From: an uncultured Verrucomicrobiota bacterium
Lineage (GTDB): Bacteria > Verrucomicrobiota > Verrucomicrobiia > Limisphaerales > UBA9464
Reading direction: 5' to 3'
Length of the DNA stretch: 36,733 nucleotides
Assembly (NCBI GenBank): GCA_903835555.1
Contig: CAILNN010000257.1
Span: 1-36,733, forward strand
The first letter of the stretch is position 1; each line of letters starts with the position of its first letter. The position numbers and the translations under genes are program-made. Under the pieces are notes generated by a model. That model did not search any database. It saw only the letters and a program-made list of their open reading frames with translations, and was not told the origin of the DNA. This document shows, in pieces, positions 15,454 to 23,633 of this stretch.

Positions 15454-16679
15454 ATGGAACGGCTGGGGGCGACTTCCAGGCAAACCAAGTCGCCCGCCGA
15501 ATTGCGAACATAAAGGCGTCCATTGGCGAGAATGGGGGGCGTCCAACACGTGCCACCGATGACTTGATCACGACGAATCAACTCGAATTTCTCCGGTGAA
15601 AATCGGGCGGCGGTCAACTCGCCTTTGTCACTCAAGAGCAACAGTTTGTCGCCTGCATTTAGAAACGAACCTTGTCCGAAGCCTTTCTGGGCCCAACGCA
15701 CTTTGCCGGTATCCCACTCGACGCATTTCAATTCGGCTCCCGAGTTTTTGGTATCGCACAAATTGATCCCGTAGACAAAACCGTCGCGTTCGATGGCGGT
15801 TGAAGTAAACGTGCCCAAGGCTCGGTTCGTCCAAACGATGCTTGGTGTTCCCCCTGAGAAGCGAACCAATTGACTTCCGGCATCGGCGGAGCTGATGAAG
15901 ACGGTTTCGCCGCGCACGAGCGGATCAGCGGCGTGACAGAAATAGCCGCTCCCGAAAGGGGTACGCCAATGTTCCTTACCGTCCTTCAGGTCGACCGCCA
16001 CGAGAGCGTTGGTCGCGAGAACCATAAGGGTGGGTTGACCGCCGATTTGGGCGAGTGCGGGCACGTTGTAGGAGTTTCCTCGCACGCCGGTGGTCCACCG
16101 GATTTCCCCGGTTGTTTTGTCGAGGACCGTTCCGTTACTCCCGTAGTTGAGAACGACAAAGGAATCGATGACCAGGGGCGCACCGACGATGCCCCAATCC
16201 GAGATGTCGGCCTTAAGTTCGGGCTGGATGTCCTTCTCCCAGACGATCTTGCCCGTAGCAGCCTTCAGGCAGACGACGCGGGCGGGCTTGATCACGGCAT
16301 ACAGGTTTTCGCCATCGACAACGGGGGTGGAATTGGGGCCACCGTCATACATGACTGGCTTGAGTTCACTGGGCCACGTTTGTTTCCAGACCGGGTTTCC
16401 TGTTTCGGCGTCAAGGCACCAAAGGGTGACGACGTCTCCTTTATCGAGATTACCCAACGTGAACAGTCGCCCCTGGCTGACGACGGCGGAGGCATAACCG
16501 ACGCCGACTTTTGCCTTCCAGAGGCGGCGGGGGCCTTCTTTATCCCATCCGGCAGGATCAACCGATTCAGTGGAGATACCATTGCCGGACGGACCACGCC
16601 ATTTAGGCCAATCCGAGGCGGAAAGAGTTGCGATGGCGGTTCCCAACAAGAAAAGCCGAACCCAACAGCGTCGAAGCAT
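15450..16679 (-). CDS. Secreted PQQ-type beta-propeller (BamB-like) protein
   Basis: A 409-residue protein with an N-terminal signal peptide (RRCWVRLFLLGTAIATLSA). The mature N-terminus, DWPKWRGPSGNGIS, is characteristic of PQQ-like propeller proteins that are abundant in planctomycetes and verrucomicrobia. Repeated blades include CLDAETGNPVWKQTW, CLKAATGKIVWEKDI, LDKTTGEIRWTTGV and AVDLKDGKEHWRT. Tryptophan-docking repeats are thus clear, but no quinoprotein dehydrogenase catalytic residues are evident, so a non-enzymatic or binding role is likely. It starts 89 bases from the divergent thioredoxin gene, sharing its upstream region. Its stop overlaps the GT9 start as TTGA, so the two form an operon. 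The exact function is unknown. Confidence 0.88.
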   Translation of the reverse strand: MLRRCWVRLFLLGTAIATLSASDWPKWRGPSGNGISTESVDPAGWDKEGPRRLWKAKVGVGYASAVVSQGRLFTLGNLDKGDVVTLWCLDAETGNPVWKQTWPSELKPVMYDGGPNSTPVVDGENLYAVIKPARVVCLKAATGKIVWEKDIQPELKADISDWGIVGAPLVIDSFVVLNYGSNGTVLDKTTGEIRWTTGVRGNSYNVPALAQIGGQPTLMVLATNALVAVDLKDGKEHWRTPFGSGYFCHAADPLVRGETVFISSADAGSQLVRFSGGTPSIVWTNRALGTFTSTAIERDGFVYGINLCDTKNSGAELKCVEWDTGKVRWAQKGFGQGSFLNAGDKLLLLSDKGELTAARFSPEKFELIRRDQVIGGTCWTPPILANGRLYVRNSAGDLVCLEVAPSRSI

Positions 16680-16741
16680 GGGGGCAAAATTACTTTATTT
16701 CGCGATGCTGGCAACAGCGGAGAAATTTGTGCTGGCAGATG

Positions 16742-16768
16742 GGCAAAAGACGTCCACCGTCTTTTGCC
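16742..16768 (+). promoter_or_regulatory. Perfect hairpin ending at the base before the thioredoxin-like ATG
   Basis: GGCAAAAGACG (16742-16752), loop TCCAC, CGTCTTTTGCC (16758-16768), then ATG at 16769. An 11-bp perfect inverted repeat occupies exactly the place of the ribosome binding site, and no Shine-Dalgarno sequence is visible. In RNA it would mask the start; as DNA it could be a dimeric operator in the divergent promoter region shared with the PQQ gene. If translation instead starts at the in-frame ATG at 16739, the hairpin lies inside the coding region. Confidence 0.5.
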
Positions 16769-17938
16769 ATGAAGCTCGCTTCCATCTTTTACGCCAGCGT
16801 GGTCCTTTCGGCATCCGCCGTGGCCCATGCTGAGGACACGTCACTGGCCAAGCCCAAAGGGCCGGTTCAAACCGAGATCGCCATAGCCAAAGCGAAGGCG
16901 AATCTCCTTCCCGATGACGCTGCCGAGGCCTGGAAAGTGGTTACGGCGGCGATGCAACCGCCACTGCCGCCTGCGGAATGGAATCAAAAGCAGCCCACCG
17001 AGGAGGAAGTCTCTAAATTTAAGGCGTCCATGGCCATTGCGGCAGGACATGCGGCGGACAAGGCGGCTGAATTCGTGGTTCGTTTTCCGGCAGATGCTCA
17101 TGCTTCGGAGGCTCGCGATGCCCAACGCGACATGTTGAAAACGGCGATTGAGCTCGGGGCGAAGGATCGGGCGGAAGAACTGGCAAAGTTACCCTCGGAC
17201 GACAAAGAAGTCCCGGCAACTGCGGGCAATGGTGCCGGAGAAAAGCCAAGCGATGACCCATTTGACCAACGGATGCAGAAAGCAGTGACGGTAGCCCAAA
17301 AGCTGATGGACAAGGGAATGGAGGCGGTATTGCTGGAGTTTGAGAAGCAAGTCCGTCTCGTGATGGCTGATTATCCTGACCGAGGGGAAGCCTACGGTGC
17401 GTTGATGGAAGTGGCCCAAAACCTCGGGGGTGAAAAAGCGAAAGCGATCACCGCCGAAATCGCCCAGAGCAAGGCCCCGGAGCAAGTCAAGAAGATGGCA
17501 GCCGATTTGCAGGCAAAGTTGGAGCGGGTCGGAAAGCCCTTCAATCTCAAGTACACGGGAATCGACGGGCGCGAAGTGGATATCGCCAAGCTAAATGGAA
17601 AGGTCGTGCTGATCGATTTCTGGGCCACGTGGTGTGGGCCGTGTGTCGCTGAATTACCGCACGTGAAGGAAGCCTACGAAAAACTCCATGGCAAGGGCTT
17701 TGAAATTGTGGGCATTAGCTTTGACGAAGACCGGGAGGCTTTGGAGAAATTTGTGAAAGGCAAGTCGATGGCCTGGCCACAATTCTTTGATGGAAAGGGC
17801 TGGGCAAACAAGTTTGGCAAGGAATTTGGGATCAATGCGATCCCTGCCATGTGGTTGGTCGACAAGAAGGGATTGTTACGGGACCAGAATGCGCGGCCAG
17901 ACCTCTCCGCCAAGGTAGAAAAGATGCTGGCGGAATAA
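16769..17938 (+). CDS. Secreted TlpA-type thioredoxin-fold protein
   Basis: From the ATG at 16769 the protein has 389 residues with a clean signal peptide (MKLASIFYASVVLSASAVAHA). Another in-frame ATG at 16739 would add ten residues. The C-terminal 145 residues form a TlpA/AhpC-TSA-type thioredoxin domain with the redox motif FWATWCGPCVAELPHV (CxxC), then GFEIVGISFDEDREALEKFV and the cis-Pro region NAIPAMWLVDKKG. The roughly 220 residues before it are Ala/Lys/Glu-rich helices without a recognised domain, possibly a TPR-like or coiled region. Proteins of this family reduce or shuttle disulphides in the periplasm, for example for cytochrome c maturation, but no cytochrome genes are adjacent. 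It is divergent from the PQQ gene and abuts a perfect hairpin. Confidence 0.86.
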   Translation: MKLASIFYASVVLSASAVAHAEDTSLAKPKGPVQTEIAIAKAKANLLPDDAAEAWKVVTAAMQPPLPPAEWNQKQPTEEEVSKFKASMAIAAGHAADKAAEFVVRFPADAHASEARDAQRDMLKTAIELGAKDRAEELAKLPSDDKEVPATAGNGAGEKPSDDPFDQRMQKAVTVAQKLMDKGMEAVLLEFEKQVRLVMADYPDRGEAYGALMEVAQNLGGEKAKAITAEIAQSKAPEQVKKMAADLQAKLERVGKPFNLKYTGIDGREVDIAKLNGKVVLIDFWATWCGPCVAELPHVKEAYEKLHGKGFEIVGISFDEDREALEKFVKGKSMAWPQFFDGKGWANKFGKEFGINAIPAMWLVDKKGLLRDQNARPDLSAKVEKMLAE

Positions 17939-18126
17939 TCCCGCGGTTGAGCGAGGCACGAGAGATACCATCGGGTCGAACGATCCCGTCGTTTCCGCAT
18001 CCTGAACGGATGCCAGATGCGAGGTGATCCGGTGGTGCCATTGCGCTCAACCACCGGCTGGGAAGCCTCCGGGTTCTGCTAGATGGCAACAATATTAATA
18101 AAGCAGAACTACGGGCAAGAACTGGG

Positions 18127-18903
18127 TCAATAGTCGTCGTCCCGGTGCCATGTTTCACCGGGTTCGGGGTCCATGTCGCGGGTATGGTAGAGGATGCGTC
18201 CGCAGTTGGGGCAGAAGGCGAGAGTCTGACTTGCTTTCGCCTCGACGAAAGACTGTTGGGGCAGCTTCATGTGACACCCCCCGCAAACCGAGCCCTTGAC
18301 CCCCACGACGACCAAATCGCCTTTCTTGGCAAGGATGCGCTCGTACCGGGTCAGGTCGATCTCATCAATATTTTCGGCGATTCGTTCCCGTTCGGCGGTG
18401 CCGGTATCAAAATCGCGCTGAACCCTCGCTTCGCGCGCGGCCAATTCAGAAATGAGCTTATCGGCGTCGGCTTTCAGTTGCGCGGCTTCGCGGGTGGCGG
18501 CGGCGAGCTCACGCGCGGCCGCCTCGGCGCGTTCCATCAGGCCAATTTCCTGGTCTTCGATGGCGTGGATTTCTCCCTTGGTGGTTTCGATCTGATGAGC
18601 GTAGCGGCGGTATTCCTCGTTGCTCTTGGTCTGGCCTTGAAGGCTTTCGCACTTGCGCATGAAGTCGACCTTGCTGCTGACTTCCAGTTCGAGTTTTCGC
18701 TTGTCACTTTCGATTTGTCGCGAGCGCAACTTGGCGGCTTCCAAGCCGTTTTGAGCCGCAGCAGCCTTATCCAGCAATCGTTTGCGCTGGGCGGGAATTT
18801 CCTTGAGCTCGGTCTCGATCCGCATGAGGCGACGGTCGCGGTCCTGCAAGACCAGCAATTGTTCAATCAGGGGCAACACGTCGGGTAGGATACCGGCAGG
18901 CAT
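18127..18903 (-). CDS. Coiled-coil protein with C-terminal C4 zinc ribbon
   Basis: A 258-residue protein. Residues 10-195 are long, charged helices with heptad character (IETELKEIPAQRKRLLDKAA, then ARELAAATREAAQLKADADK). The C-terminal 60 residues carry two zinc knuckles, CGGC and CPNC, separated by about 24 residues. This is the layout of the DUF164/zf-RING_7 family (COG1579), which includes chlamydial CT398. Members are thought to be nucleic-acid- or protein-binding scaffolds. No enzymatic role is known, and the CT398 link to secretion and sigma-54 is from chlamydiae only. The gene is divergent from the DegP gene 215 bases away. Its acidic tail (DPEPGETWHRDDDY) is unremarkable. Confidence 0.88.
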   Translation of the reverse strand: MPAGILPDVLPLIEQLLVLQDRDRRLMRIETELKEIPAQRKRLLDKAAAAQNGLEAAKLRSRQIESDKRKLELEVSSKVDFMRKCESLQGQTKSNEEYRRYAHQIETTKGEIHAIEDQEIGLMERAEAAARELAAATREAAQLKADADKLISELAAREARVQRDFDTGTAERERIAENIDEIDLTRYERILAKKGDLVVVGVKGSVCGGCHMKLPQQSFVEAKASQTLAFCPNCGRILYHTRDMDPEPGETWHRDDDY

Positions 18904-18955
18904 GAGGCGTGGTCAACGGGCAACCCAAAGTGGATTTGTGCCGGGCGGGAATTGA

Positions 18956-19012
18956 GCGGGCGAGACGTCCGGCGTTCCAGGGGTGGGCGGGCGAGATGTC
19001 GGCGCTACCGGG
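18956..19012. repeat. Two direct near-copies of a GCGGGCGAGA unit
   Basis: GCGGGCGAGACGTCCGGCG (18956 on) and GCGGGCGAGATGTC-GGCG (18987 on) recur 31 bases apart in the gap between the zinc-ribbon and DegP genes, each followed by a CC/CCAGG/CCGGG end. This is probably a decayed tandem of a short GC-rich intergenic repeat. It falls inside a longer open frame that precedes the DegP start but is not believed to be translated. Confidence 0.5.
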
Positions 19013-19118
19013 AGGACTGGGCGAACGCAATCCCGAGGACGCGTCCAAAGTTTTGAACACTTCTAGGTCCGGGCACCTCTGTCTTGGTGTGCAGTGGATT
19101 AAACCTAAGTTTGCCATC

Positions 19119-20570
19119 ATGAGAGAAGGATTTCGAACAACAGCAACCGTGGCCCTCGCCAGCCTCTGGGTGGGCCTAATTCCCCCCGTACTTGCCAAGG
19201 ACACTGAAGCGCTCCGTTTGGCAAGGCAGTTGAACAAGGCGTTCATTGAAGTGGCGGATGAAGTATCGCCGTCGGTGGTCGTCATTACAGTCACGCAACG
19301 AATGGATCCGGAAGAACAACTTCAACGTCGGCAATTGCGCCAGTTTTGGCGGTTTGTCCAGCCGGGTGAGCCGGAGGGTGAAATAGATAAGACGGAGAAA
19401 ATCCCTTCCCGCCAAGGATTGGGCTCTGGGGTTATCATCCGAGAGGAAGGCTACATTCTCACCAACAATCACGTGGTTGACGGGGCGGAGAAAATCACTG
19501 TTCGGCTAAAAGACGGGCGTGAATTCGCGGCCGAGGTGAAAGGAATCTATCCTGATGCGGATGTGGCCGTTCTGAAGCTTAAGGGAGACGCGAAAGACTT
19601 AACGGTCGCACATCTGGGGGATTCTGACAAAGTGCGGGTGGGTGAGTTTGCCATCGCGATTGGGGCTCCATTTGAACTCGACTACAGCGTCACCTACGGG
19701 CACGTGTCGGCAAAGGGGCGGGGAAACCTGATTGACCGAGGTCTCCAAGACTTTATCCAAACGGATGCCAGCATTAACTTTGGCAACAGCGGAGGTCCGC
19801 TAGTCAATCTGGATGGCGAAGTCATTGGCATCAATTCAATGATCCGGGGAGTGGGCACGGGTATTGGGTTCGCGATTCCCTCGAATCTCGCCCGATCGGT
19901 GAGCGACCGCATCATCTCGGACGGAAAGTTCGTACCGTCCTGGATTGGGGTTAAGCTGGCTCCCCTGGATGGAGACCGCGGCCTGAAAGAGGCGATGGAA
20001 GGCGTGACTGAGGGAGCGATGGTAGCTTCGATTCGTGCGGAGGGACCTGCCAGTAAATCGAAATTGGAGCCCGGCGACGTCATCGTAAAAATCGATGGAA
20101 CGGCGGTCAAATCGGTAGACCAAGTTCGCTCGGAAATTGCCCGCAAGAGCCCGGGCAAGGAAGTTTCGCTGGAGGTCATTCGGGAGGGAAAACATCAGCA
20201 GGTCGCGGTCACGCCCCAAGTCATGCCGGAGAATGCTCTGGCGATGATGCGGTCCAGCCAGCCGTTGTCTCCAGCAACAACCCCTGCAGCAGATGGACTT
20301 ACCCTCAAGACAATCAACGCTGAACTTGCCCGCGAAAGCGGGCTCACGGTGAATTCGGGTGTGCTGGTGACCGATGTGGACGAAAAGAGCTTGGGGGCGC
20401 GTCTCGGATTCCAGGCAGGGGATGTCATTACCGAGGTCAATGGAGAACCGGTGACGAGTGTAAAACAGTTACGACAAGCGCTGAAGTCGAACAAAGCAAC
20501 TGGGGCTCGTTTGAAAATCATCCGTGACGGAGCCCGGGAATTCCTCTTGTACCGGAATCGGACGGAATAG
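19119..20570 (+). CDS. degP: DegP/HtrA-family periplasmic serine protease
   Basis: The protein has 483 residues from the ATG at 19119, which gives a signal peptide (REGFRTTATVALASLWVGL ... VLA). In-frame sequence up to 18909 is repeat-like and rejected as coding. The trypsin-like triad is complete: His118 in TNNHVVDG, Asp148 in DADVAVL and Ser224 in NFGNSGGPLV. The LA loop region around 60-95 (EEQLQRRQLRQFW) resembles that of HtrA proteases. Two PDZ domains follow, at about 255-345 (EPGDVIVKIDGTAV) and 385-475 (QAGDVITEVNGEPV). Such proteases degrade or refold damaged periplasmic and outer-membrane proteins. It is a single-gene unit closed by a strong terminator. Confidence 0.95.
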   Translation: MREGFRTTATVALASLWVGLIPPVLAKDTEALRLARQLNKAFIEVADEVSPSVVVITVTQRMDPEEQLQRRQLRQFWRFVQPGEPEGEIDKTEKIPSRQGLGSGVIIREEGYILTNNHVVDGAEKITVRLKDGREFAAEVKGIYPDADVAVLKLKGDAKDLTVAHLGDSDKVRVGEFAIAIGAPFELDYSVTYGHVSAKGRGNLIDRGLQDFIQTDASINFGNSGGPLVNLDGEVIGINSMIRGVGTGIGFAIPSNLARSVSDRIISDGKFVPSWIGVKLAPLDGDRGLKEAMEGVTEGAMVASIRAEGPASKSKLEPGDVIVKIDGTAVKSVDQVRSEIARKSPGKEVSLEVIREGKHQQVAVTPQVMPENALAMMRSSQPLSPATTPAADGLTLKTINAELARESGLTVNSGVLVTDVDEKSLGARLGFQAGDVITEVNGEPVTSVKQLRQALKSNKATGARLKIIRDGAREFLLYRNRTE

Positions 20571-20630
20571 TCTTTTCAGACAACAATTTGCCGCGAATAG
20601 TGATTAGGTAAGGTCGTTGGGTTGGGTGTG

Positions 20631-20672
20631 ACGCGCCGGGGGTTTTATGGTTTTCCCCCGGCGCGTTTTTTT
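20631..20672 (+). terminator. Rho-independent terminator of the DegP gene
   Basis: Perfect 12-bp stem ACGCGCCGGGGG (20631-20642), 12-base loop, CCCCCGGCGCGT (20655-20666), directly followed by TTTTTT to 20672. The T-run is on the plus side, so it serves the DegP gene; in the minus direction, for the convergent rhodanese gene, there is no T-run after the stem. Confidence 0.9.
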
Positions 20673-20679
20673 GCGGAGG

Positions 20680-21111
20680 CTATTTTTCGACGGGTTTTCC
20701 CTCGGCTTGCCAGGCTTTAAATCCGCCCTTTAGGTTGACGAGGTTGGTGAAACCAATCTGGCTCATTTTTTCGCAGGCTTTGGCACTCCGACCGCCGACA
20801 GCGCAATGGACGAGGTATGACTTATCTCGTGGCAACTTGGCGATTTCGTCACCAAATTTGGGTGAGCGAAAGTCCAAAAGAACCGAGCCAGGAATATGTC
20901 CGGCGGCGAATTCCTCTGACGTGCGGACGTCCAAAACGACTGGTTTGGGGTCGGCGACACGGAGTTTTTCAAATTGGGAGACGTCGACGTCTCTGTAACC
21001 TTTCGCGGCGGCGGCGGGCGCGTTTTTTGCCGGAGGGGAAGTATCTTCGGCGACGAGAGGCTGGATTGCGACGAGAGACGCGAAGGCGAGAACGAGTGGA
21101 AATGACTTCAT
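20680..21111 (-). CDS. Secreted rhodanese-like protein
   Basis: The ATG at 21111 gives 143 residues with a signal peptide (MKSFPLVLAFASLVAIQPLVA). Another in-frame ATG at 21135, and open sequence to 21288, are less attractive. The mature part is a single rhodanese domain with VVLDVRTSEEFAAGHIPGS, then the active-site loop HCAVGGRS with the catalytic Cys and an Arg, and NLKGGFKAW near the end. Single-domain rhodaneses transfer sulphur from thiosulphate or persulphides. The six-residue loop (CAVGGR) fits a sulphur transferase and not a Cdc25/ArsC-type phosphatase. A secreted form suggests periplasmic sulphur trafficking. Convergent with DegP; no operon partner is seen. Confidence 0.88.
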   Translation of the reverse strand: MKSFPLVLAFASLVAIQPLVAEDTSPPAKNAPAAAAKGYRDVDVSQFEKLRVADPKPVVLDVRTSEEFAAGHIPGSVLLDFRSPKFGDEIAKLPRDKSYLVHCAVGGRSAKACEKMSQIGFTNLVNLKGGFKAWQAEGKPVEK

Positions 21112-21203
21112 GGCAGGCAGTAAACGGGATGCCATTTCGGAAGACGATTTTTTTCGCGAATCAGAGGACGATTCGGCGGGAAGCGATGAATAAGCTCGGA
21201 TGC

Positions 21204-21227
21204 ACTTCGTGTTGTACTTCGTGTTGT
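21204..21227. repeat. 12-base tandem duplication
   Basis: ACTTCGTGTTGT occurs twice in direct succession (21204-21215 and 21216-21227). It lies upstream of the rhodanese start and is a simple local duplication with no visible function. Confidence 0.6.
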
Positions 21228-21317
21228 GTCTCCGAGACAGGCTAGGATATCGATCACCTTGAGAGTCCAAATCCGAATTCATCGGCAAGATACAACAAGT
21301 ACCGACGAGACCGGGCG

Positions 21318-21333
21318 CAACTCCTTTGGGTTG
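21318..21333. repeat. Family B repeat, degenerate left-hairpin copy
   Basis: CAACTCCTTTGGGTTG preceded by GGGC and G, like GGGCGCAACCCC at 3425-3436, matches the left hairpin of the family B repeats. The long 15-bp stem and right hairpin are missing. In the 334-base gap between the rhodanese and phosphotransacetylase genes I see no gene or clear promoter besides this remnant and the 12-base duplication. Confidence 0.5.
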
Positions 21334-21445
21334 AAAGCATTTCGAACCAGAATGGTTTACGGGCGGACTTGGGCCGACAGGGGGTCTATCGAACGGGCGA
21401 GGGATGGCAATTGCGAAGAGGGCGATTCTCGGCTACCCAATGGGT

Positions 21446-22501
21446 ATGCGCTTTATCGGCAGTGTGTACGAGAAGCTCCAGCGGCATCCCAAACGAATCG
21501 TCTTCCCGGAGGGAACCGAACCGCGGGTACTGCAGGCAGCACGGCAATTCCATTCGTTACGGCTTGGGGTGCCAATTGTTTTGGGTGACCGAACCCAAGT
21601 CAAGGAGGCAGCGGAGGCATTGAATGTATCGCTGGAGGGCATTCGCATCATCAATCCGATTGAAAGCCCTGACCTGGATAGCTTTGTGAAACGGTTCCTA
21701 CTCTTGCGGCGCAGCAAGGGAGTTGAAGAACCGGAAGCCCGGGAAGCGATGGTCAAGCCCAACTATTTTGGCGCGATGATGGTGGCGATGAAGCAAGCGG
21801 ATGGGCTGGTGTCTGGCACCAATGAAATCACCGGGAGTGTGCTGCGTCCATTGTTCCAAATCATCAAAGTTGCTCCAAAGACGACGACCGCGAGCTCATG
21901 CATGGTGATGGAAGTTGAGGACACGCGTTTTGGGGATCGCGGAGTTCTCTTCATGGGTGATTGCGGTGTAATACCCGATCCGAGTGTCGAACAATTGTCG
22001 GATATTGGGCTCCATGTGGCACAATTAGCGCGCCAATTGATGGGCACGATACCCCGCGTGGCCTTTCTGAGTTACTCAACCAAGGGAAGCGCGACCCATC
22101 CGAGCGTGATCAAGGTCCGTGCCGCCAGCGCATTGGCTCAGCAGCGAGCAAACGAGGGACAAATCGAGGCCGAATTCGATGGGGAATTGCAAGTAGATGC
22201 GGCACTGGTACCGGAGATTGCCCATCGAAAGTTGCCGGAAAGCAAAGTTGCTGGACGTGCCAACGTCCTGATTTTCCCCGACCTCAATTCGGGAAACATT
22301 GCGAGCAAGCTCATCCAGCATATCGCGCGGGCGAATGCGTACGGGCAGATATTGCTTGGCTTGGATCGTCCGGCAGCTGATGTGTCACGCGGTAGCAGTG
22401 CGCACGACATCTTGGGCGTGGCCGCCATTGTTGGTTTGCAGAGCATCGAATACCAAAAGCTTTACCCAGGAGCTGGCGAGTATCTCCCGGGAGATTTGTA
22501 A
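21446..22501 (+). CDS. pta: Phosphate acetyltransferase, catalytic domain only
   Basis: The protein has 351 residues from the ATG at 21446 (MRFIGSVYEKLQRHPKRIVF, as in stand-alone Pta enzymes). Starts at 21440 and 21404 are also possible. Family features are seen along its length: IVFPEGTEPRVLQAA, KQADGLVSGTNEITGSVLR, TTTASSCMVMEV, FLSYSTKGSA, and the C-terminal NVLIFPDLNSGNIASK and LGLDRPAADVSRGSSAHD. It interconverts acetyl-CoA and acetyl-phosphate. E. coli Pta is a 714-residue chain with BioD-like and DRTGG domains in front of this catalytic part; here those domains are encoded by the next gene, 28 bases downstream. No acetate kinase gene is present in the window. The family is certain. 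Confidence 0.94.
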   Translation: MRFIGSVYEKLQRHPKRIVFPEGTEPRVLQAARQFHSLRLGVPIVLGDRTQVKEAAEALNVSLEGIRIINPIESPDLDSFVKRFLLLRRSKGVEEPEAREAMVKPNYFGAMMVAMKQADGLVSGTNEITGSVLRPLFQIIKVAPKTTTASSCMVMEVEDTRFGDRGVLFMGDCGVIPDPSVEQLSDIGLHVAQLARQLMGTIPRVAFLSYSTKGSATHPSVIKVRAASALAQQRANEGQIEAEFDGELQVDAALVPEIAHRKLPESKVAGRANVLIFPDLNSGNIASKLIQHIARANAYGQILLGLDRPAADVSRGSSAHDILGVAAIVGLQSIEYQKLYPGAGEYLPGDL

Positions 22502-22529
22502 GCCGAACTGTGGTCCGAAAACGATCGAT

Positions 22530-23624
22530 ATGCTTCTGAATACCACGACCCCGCGCGTGTATATTGCCGCCACGCGGCAAAATGACGGTAAAACGACCAA
22601 TTCACTTGGCCTTTTGGCTGCGCTTCAGCGGCGATTTGGGCGGGTTGGCTACATCAAGCCGGTGGGCCAGCGGTTTGTCGAAATTGACGAGGAAAAGATC
22701 GACGAAGATTCGGTTCTGATGGACCGGGTATTTCGGCTGAACTGCCCATTGGTTGATATGTCACCCATCGCTGTGGAGCCCGATTTCACGCGGCGGTACT
22801 TGCAATCATCCAACCTCGAAGGACTCATCAAGAAGATACACAAAGCATTCGATCGAGTGGCCTGGGAGAAGGATTTCGTGTTGTGTGAGGGAACCGGGCA
22901 TGCGGGTGTGGGTAGTGTCTTTGACCTCAGCAACGCTGCGGTGGCGCGGTTACTTTTTGCAAAAGTAGTCATTGTCACCCGGGGGGGAATTGGGCTTCCG
23001 ATTGATGAGGTGGCGCTCAATCGGGCGTTGTTCGAGCGTGAAGGGGTCGAGGTCATCGGTGTCATTTTAAACAAAGTACTCCCGGATAAAATGGAGTATA
23101 TTGCCGAATTCGCAGAGAAAGGCCTGCGCCGCAAGGGTCTGAAACTCCTGGGAGTGATTCCACACCTTCCGCTACTTTCAAGTCCAACTCTCGACCTCAT
23201 CCGTGAAGCCCTTAAAGCGCGGATATTGAATGAAAATCAACAGGGGAATAATATCGTTCAGAAGGTGATGATCGGTGCGATGGGTGCGCGACGGGCGGCA
23301 AAACTATTGGGTCCGGGAGTTTTGCTCATCACTCCGGCCGATCGCGAGGACATGCTCAAGGCCGCATCGGAGTATTTGAGTGGAGGTGGTCCAATGGCCG
23401 GCGTGATTCTCTCGGACGGTTCGGCACCGATGCCAAGTGTTCTTCGATTGGCGAAGCAGCTCCCCTGCCCTGTTCTGCTATCCGAGGACGACAGTTATGA
23501 GGTAGCCAGCACGGTTCACGACTTGATCGTCAAGTTAAGACCTGGCGACACGGAAAAAATCCGTCTTGTGCAGGAAGTCATCGCGGAGCATGTCAAATTG
23601 GATAAGATTCTCGATGCACTCTGA
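22530..23624 (+). CDS. BioD-like/DRTGG protein (stand-alone Pta N-terminal region)
   Basis: The protein has 364 residues from the ATG at 22530; earlier in-frame sequence overlaps pta and is not coding. The first 220 residues are a BioD/dethiobiotin-synthetase-like P-loop domain with ATRQNDGKTTNSLGLL (a variant P-loop), the LCEGTGHAGVGSVFDLSNA strand and VIGVILNKVLPDKME. A DRTGG-type domain follows at about 225-330 (VMIGAMGARRAAKLL, LLITPADREDMLKA, MAGVILSDGSAPM). The combination equals the N-terminal regulatory half of E. coli-type Pta (COG0857). It probably binds a nucleotide or metabolite and adjusts the Pta enzyme encoded just upstream. Spacing is 28 bases to pta and 9 to the dehydratase, so one mRNA is likely. 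Its role as a partner is inferred. Confidence 0.88.
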   Translation: MLLNTTTPRVYIAATRQNDGKTTNSLGLLAALQRRFGRVGYIKPVGQRFVEIDEEKIDEDSVLMDRVFRLNCPLVDMSPIAVEPDFTRRYLQSSNLEGLIKKIHKAFDRVAWEKDFVLCEGTGHAGVGSVFDLSNAAVARLLFAKVVIVTRGGIGLPIDEVALNRALFEREGVEVIGVILNKVLPDKMEYIAEFAEKGLRRKGLKLLGVIPHLPLLSSPTLDLIREALKARILNENQQGNNIVQKVMIGAMGARRAAKLLGPGVLLITPADREDMLKAASEYLSGGGPMAGVILSDGSAPMPSVLRLAKQLPCPVLLSEDDSYEVASTVHDLIVKLRPGDTEKIRLVQEVIAEHVKLDKILDAL

Positions 23625-23633
23625 AGGTGTGAA

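Noticed and set aside
18909..19118. In-frame extension before the DegP start
   Set aside because: It is made of repeat-like GC-rich units and would bury the signal peptide that begins at 19119.
21135..21288. N-terminal extension of the rhodanese
   Set aside because: Ser/Arg-rich and without family likeness; the signal peptide begins at the inner ATG at 21111.
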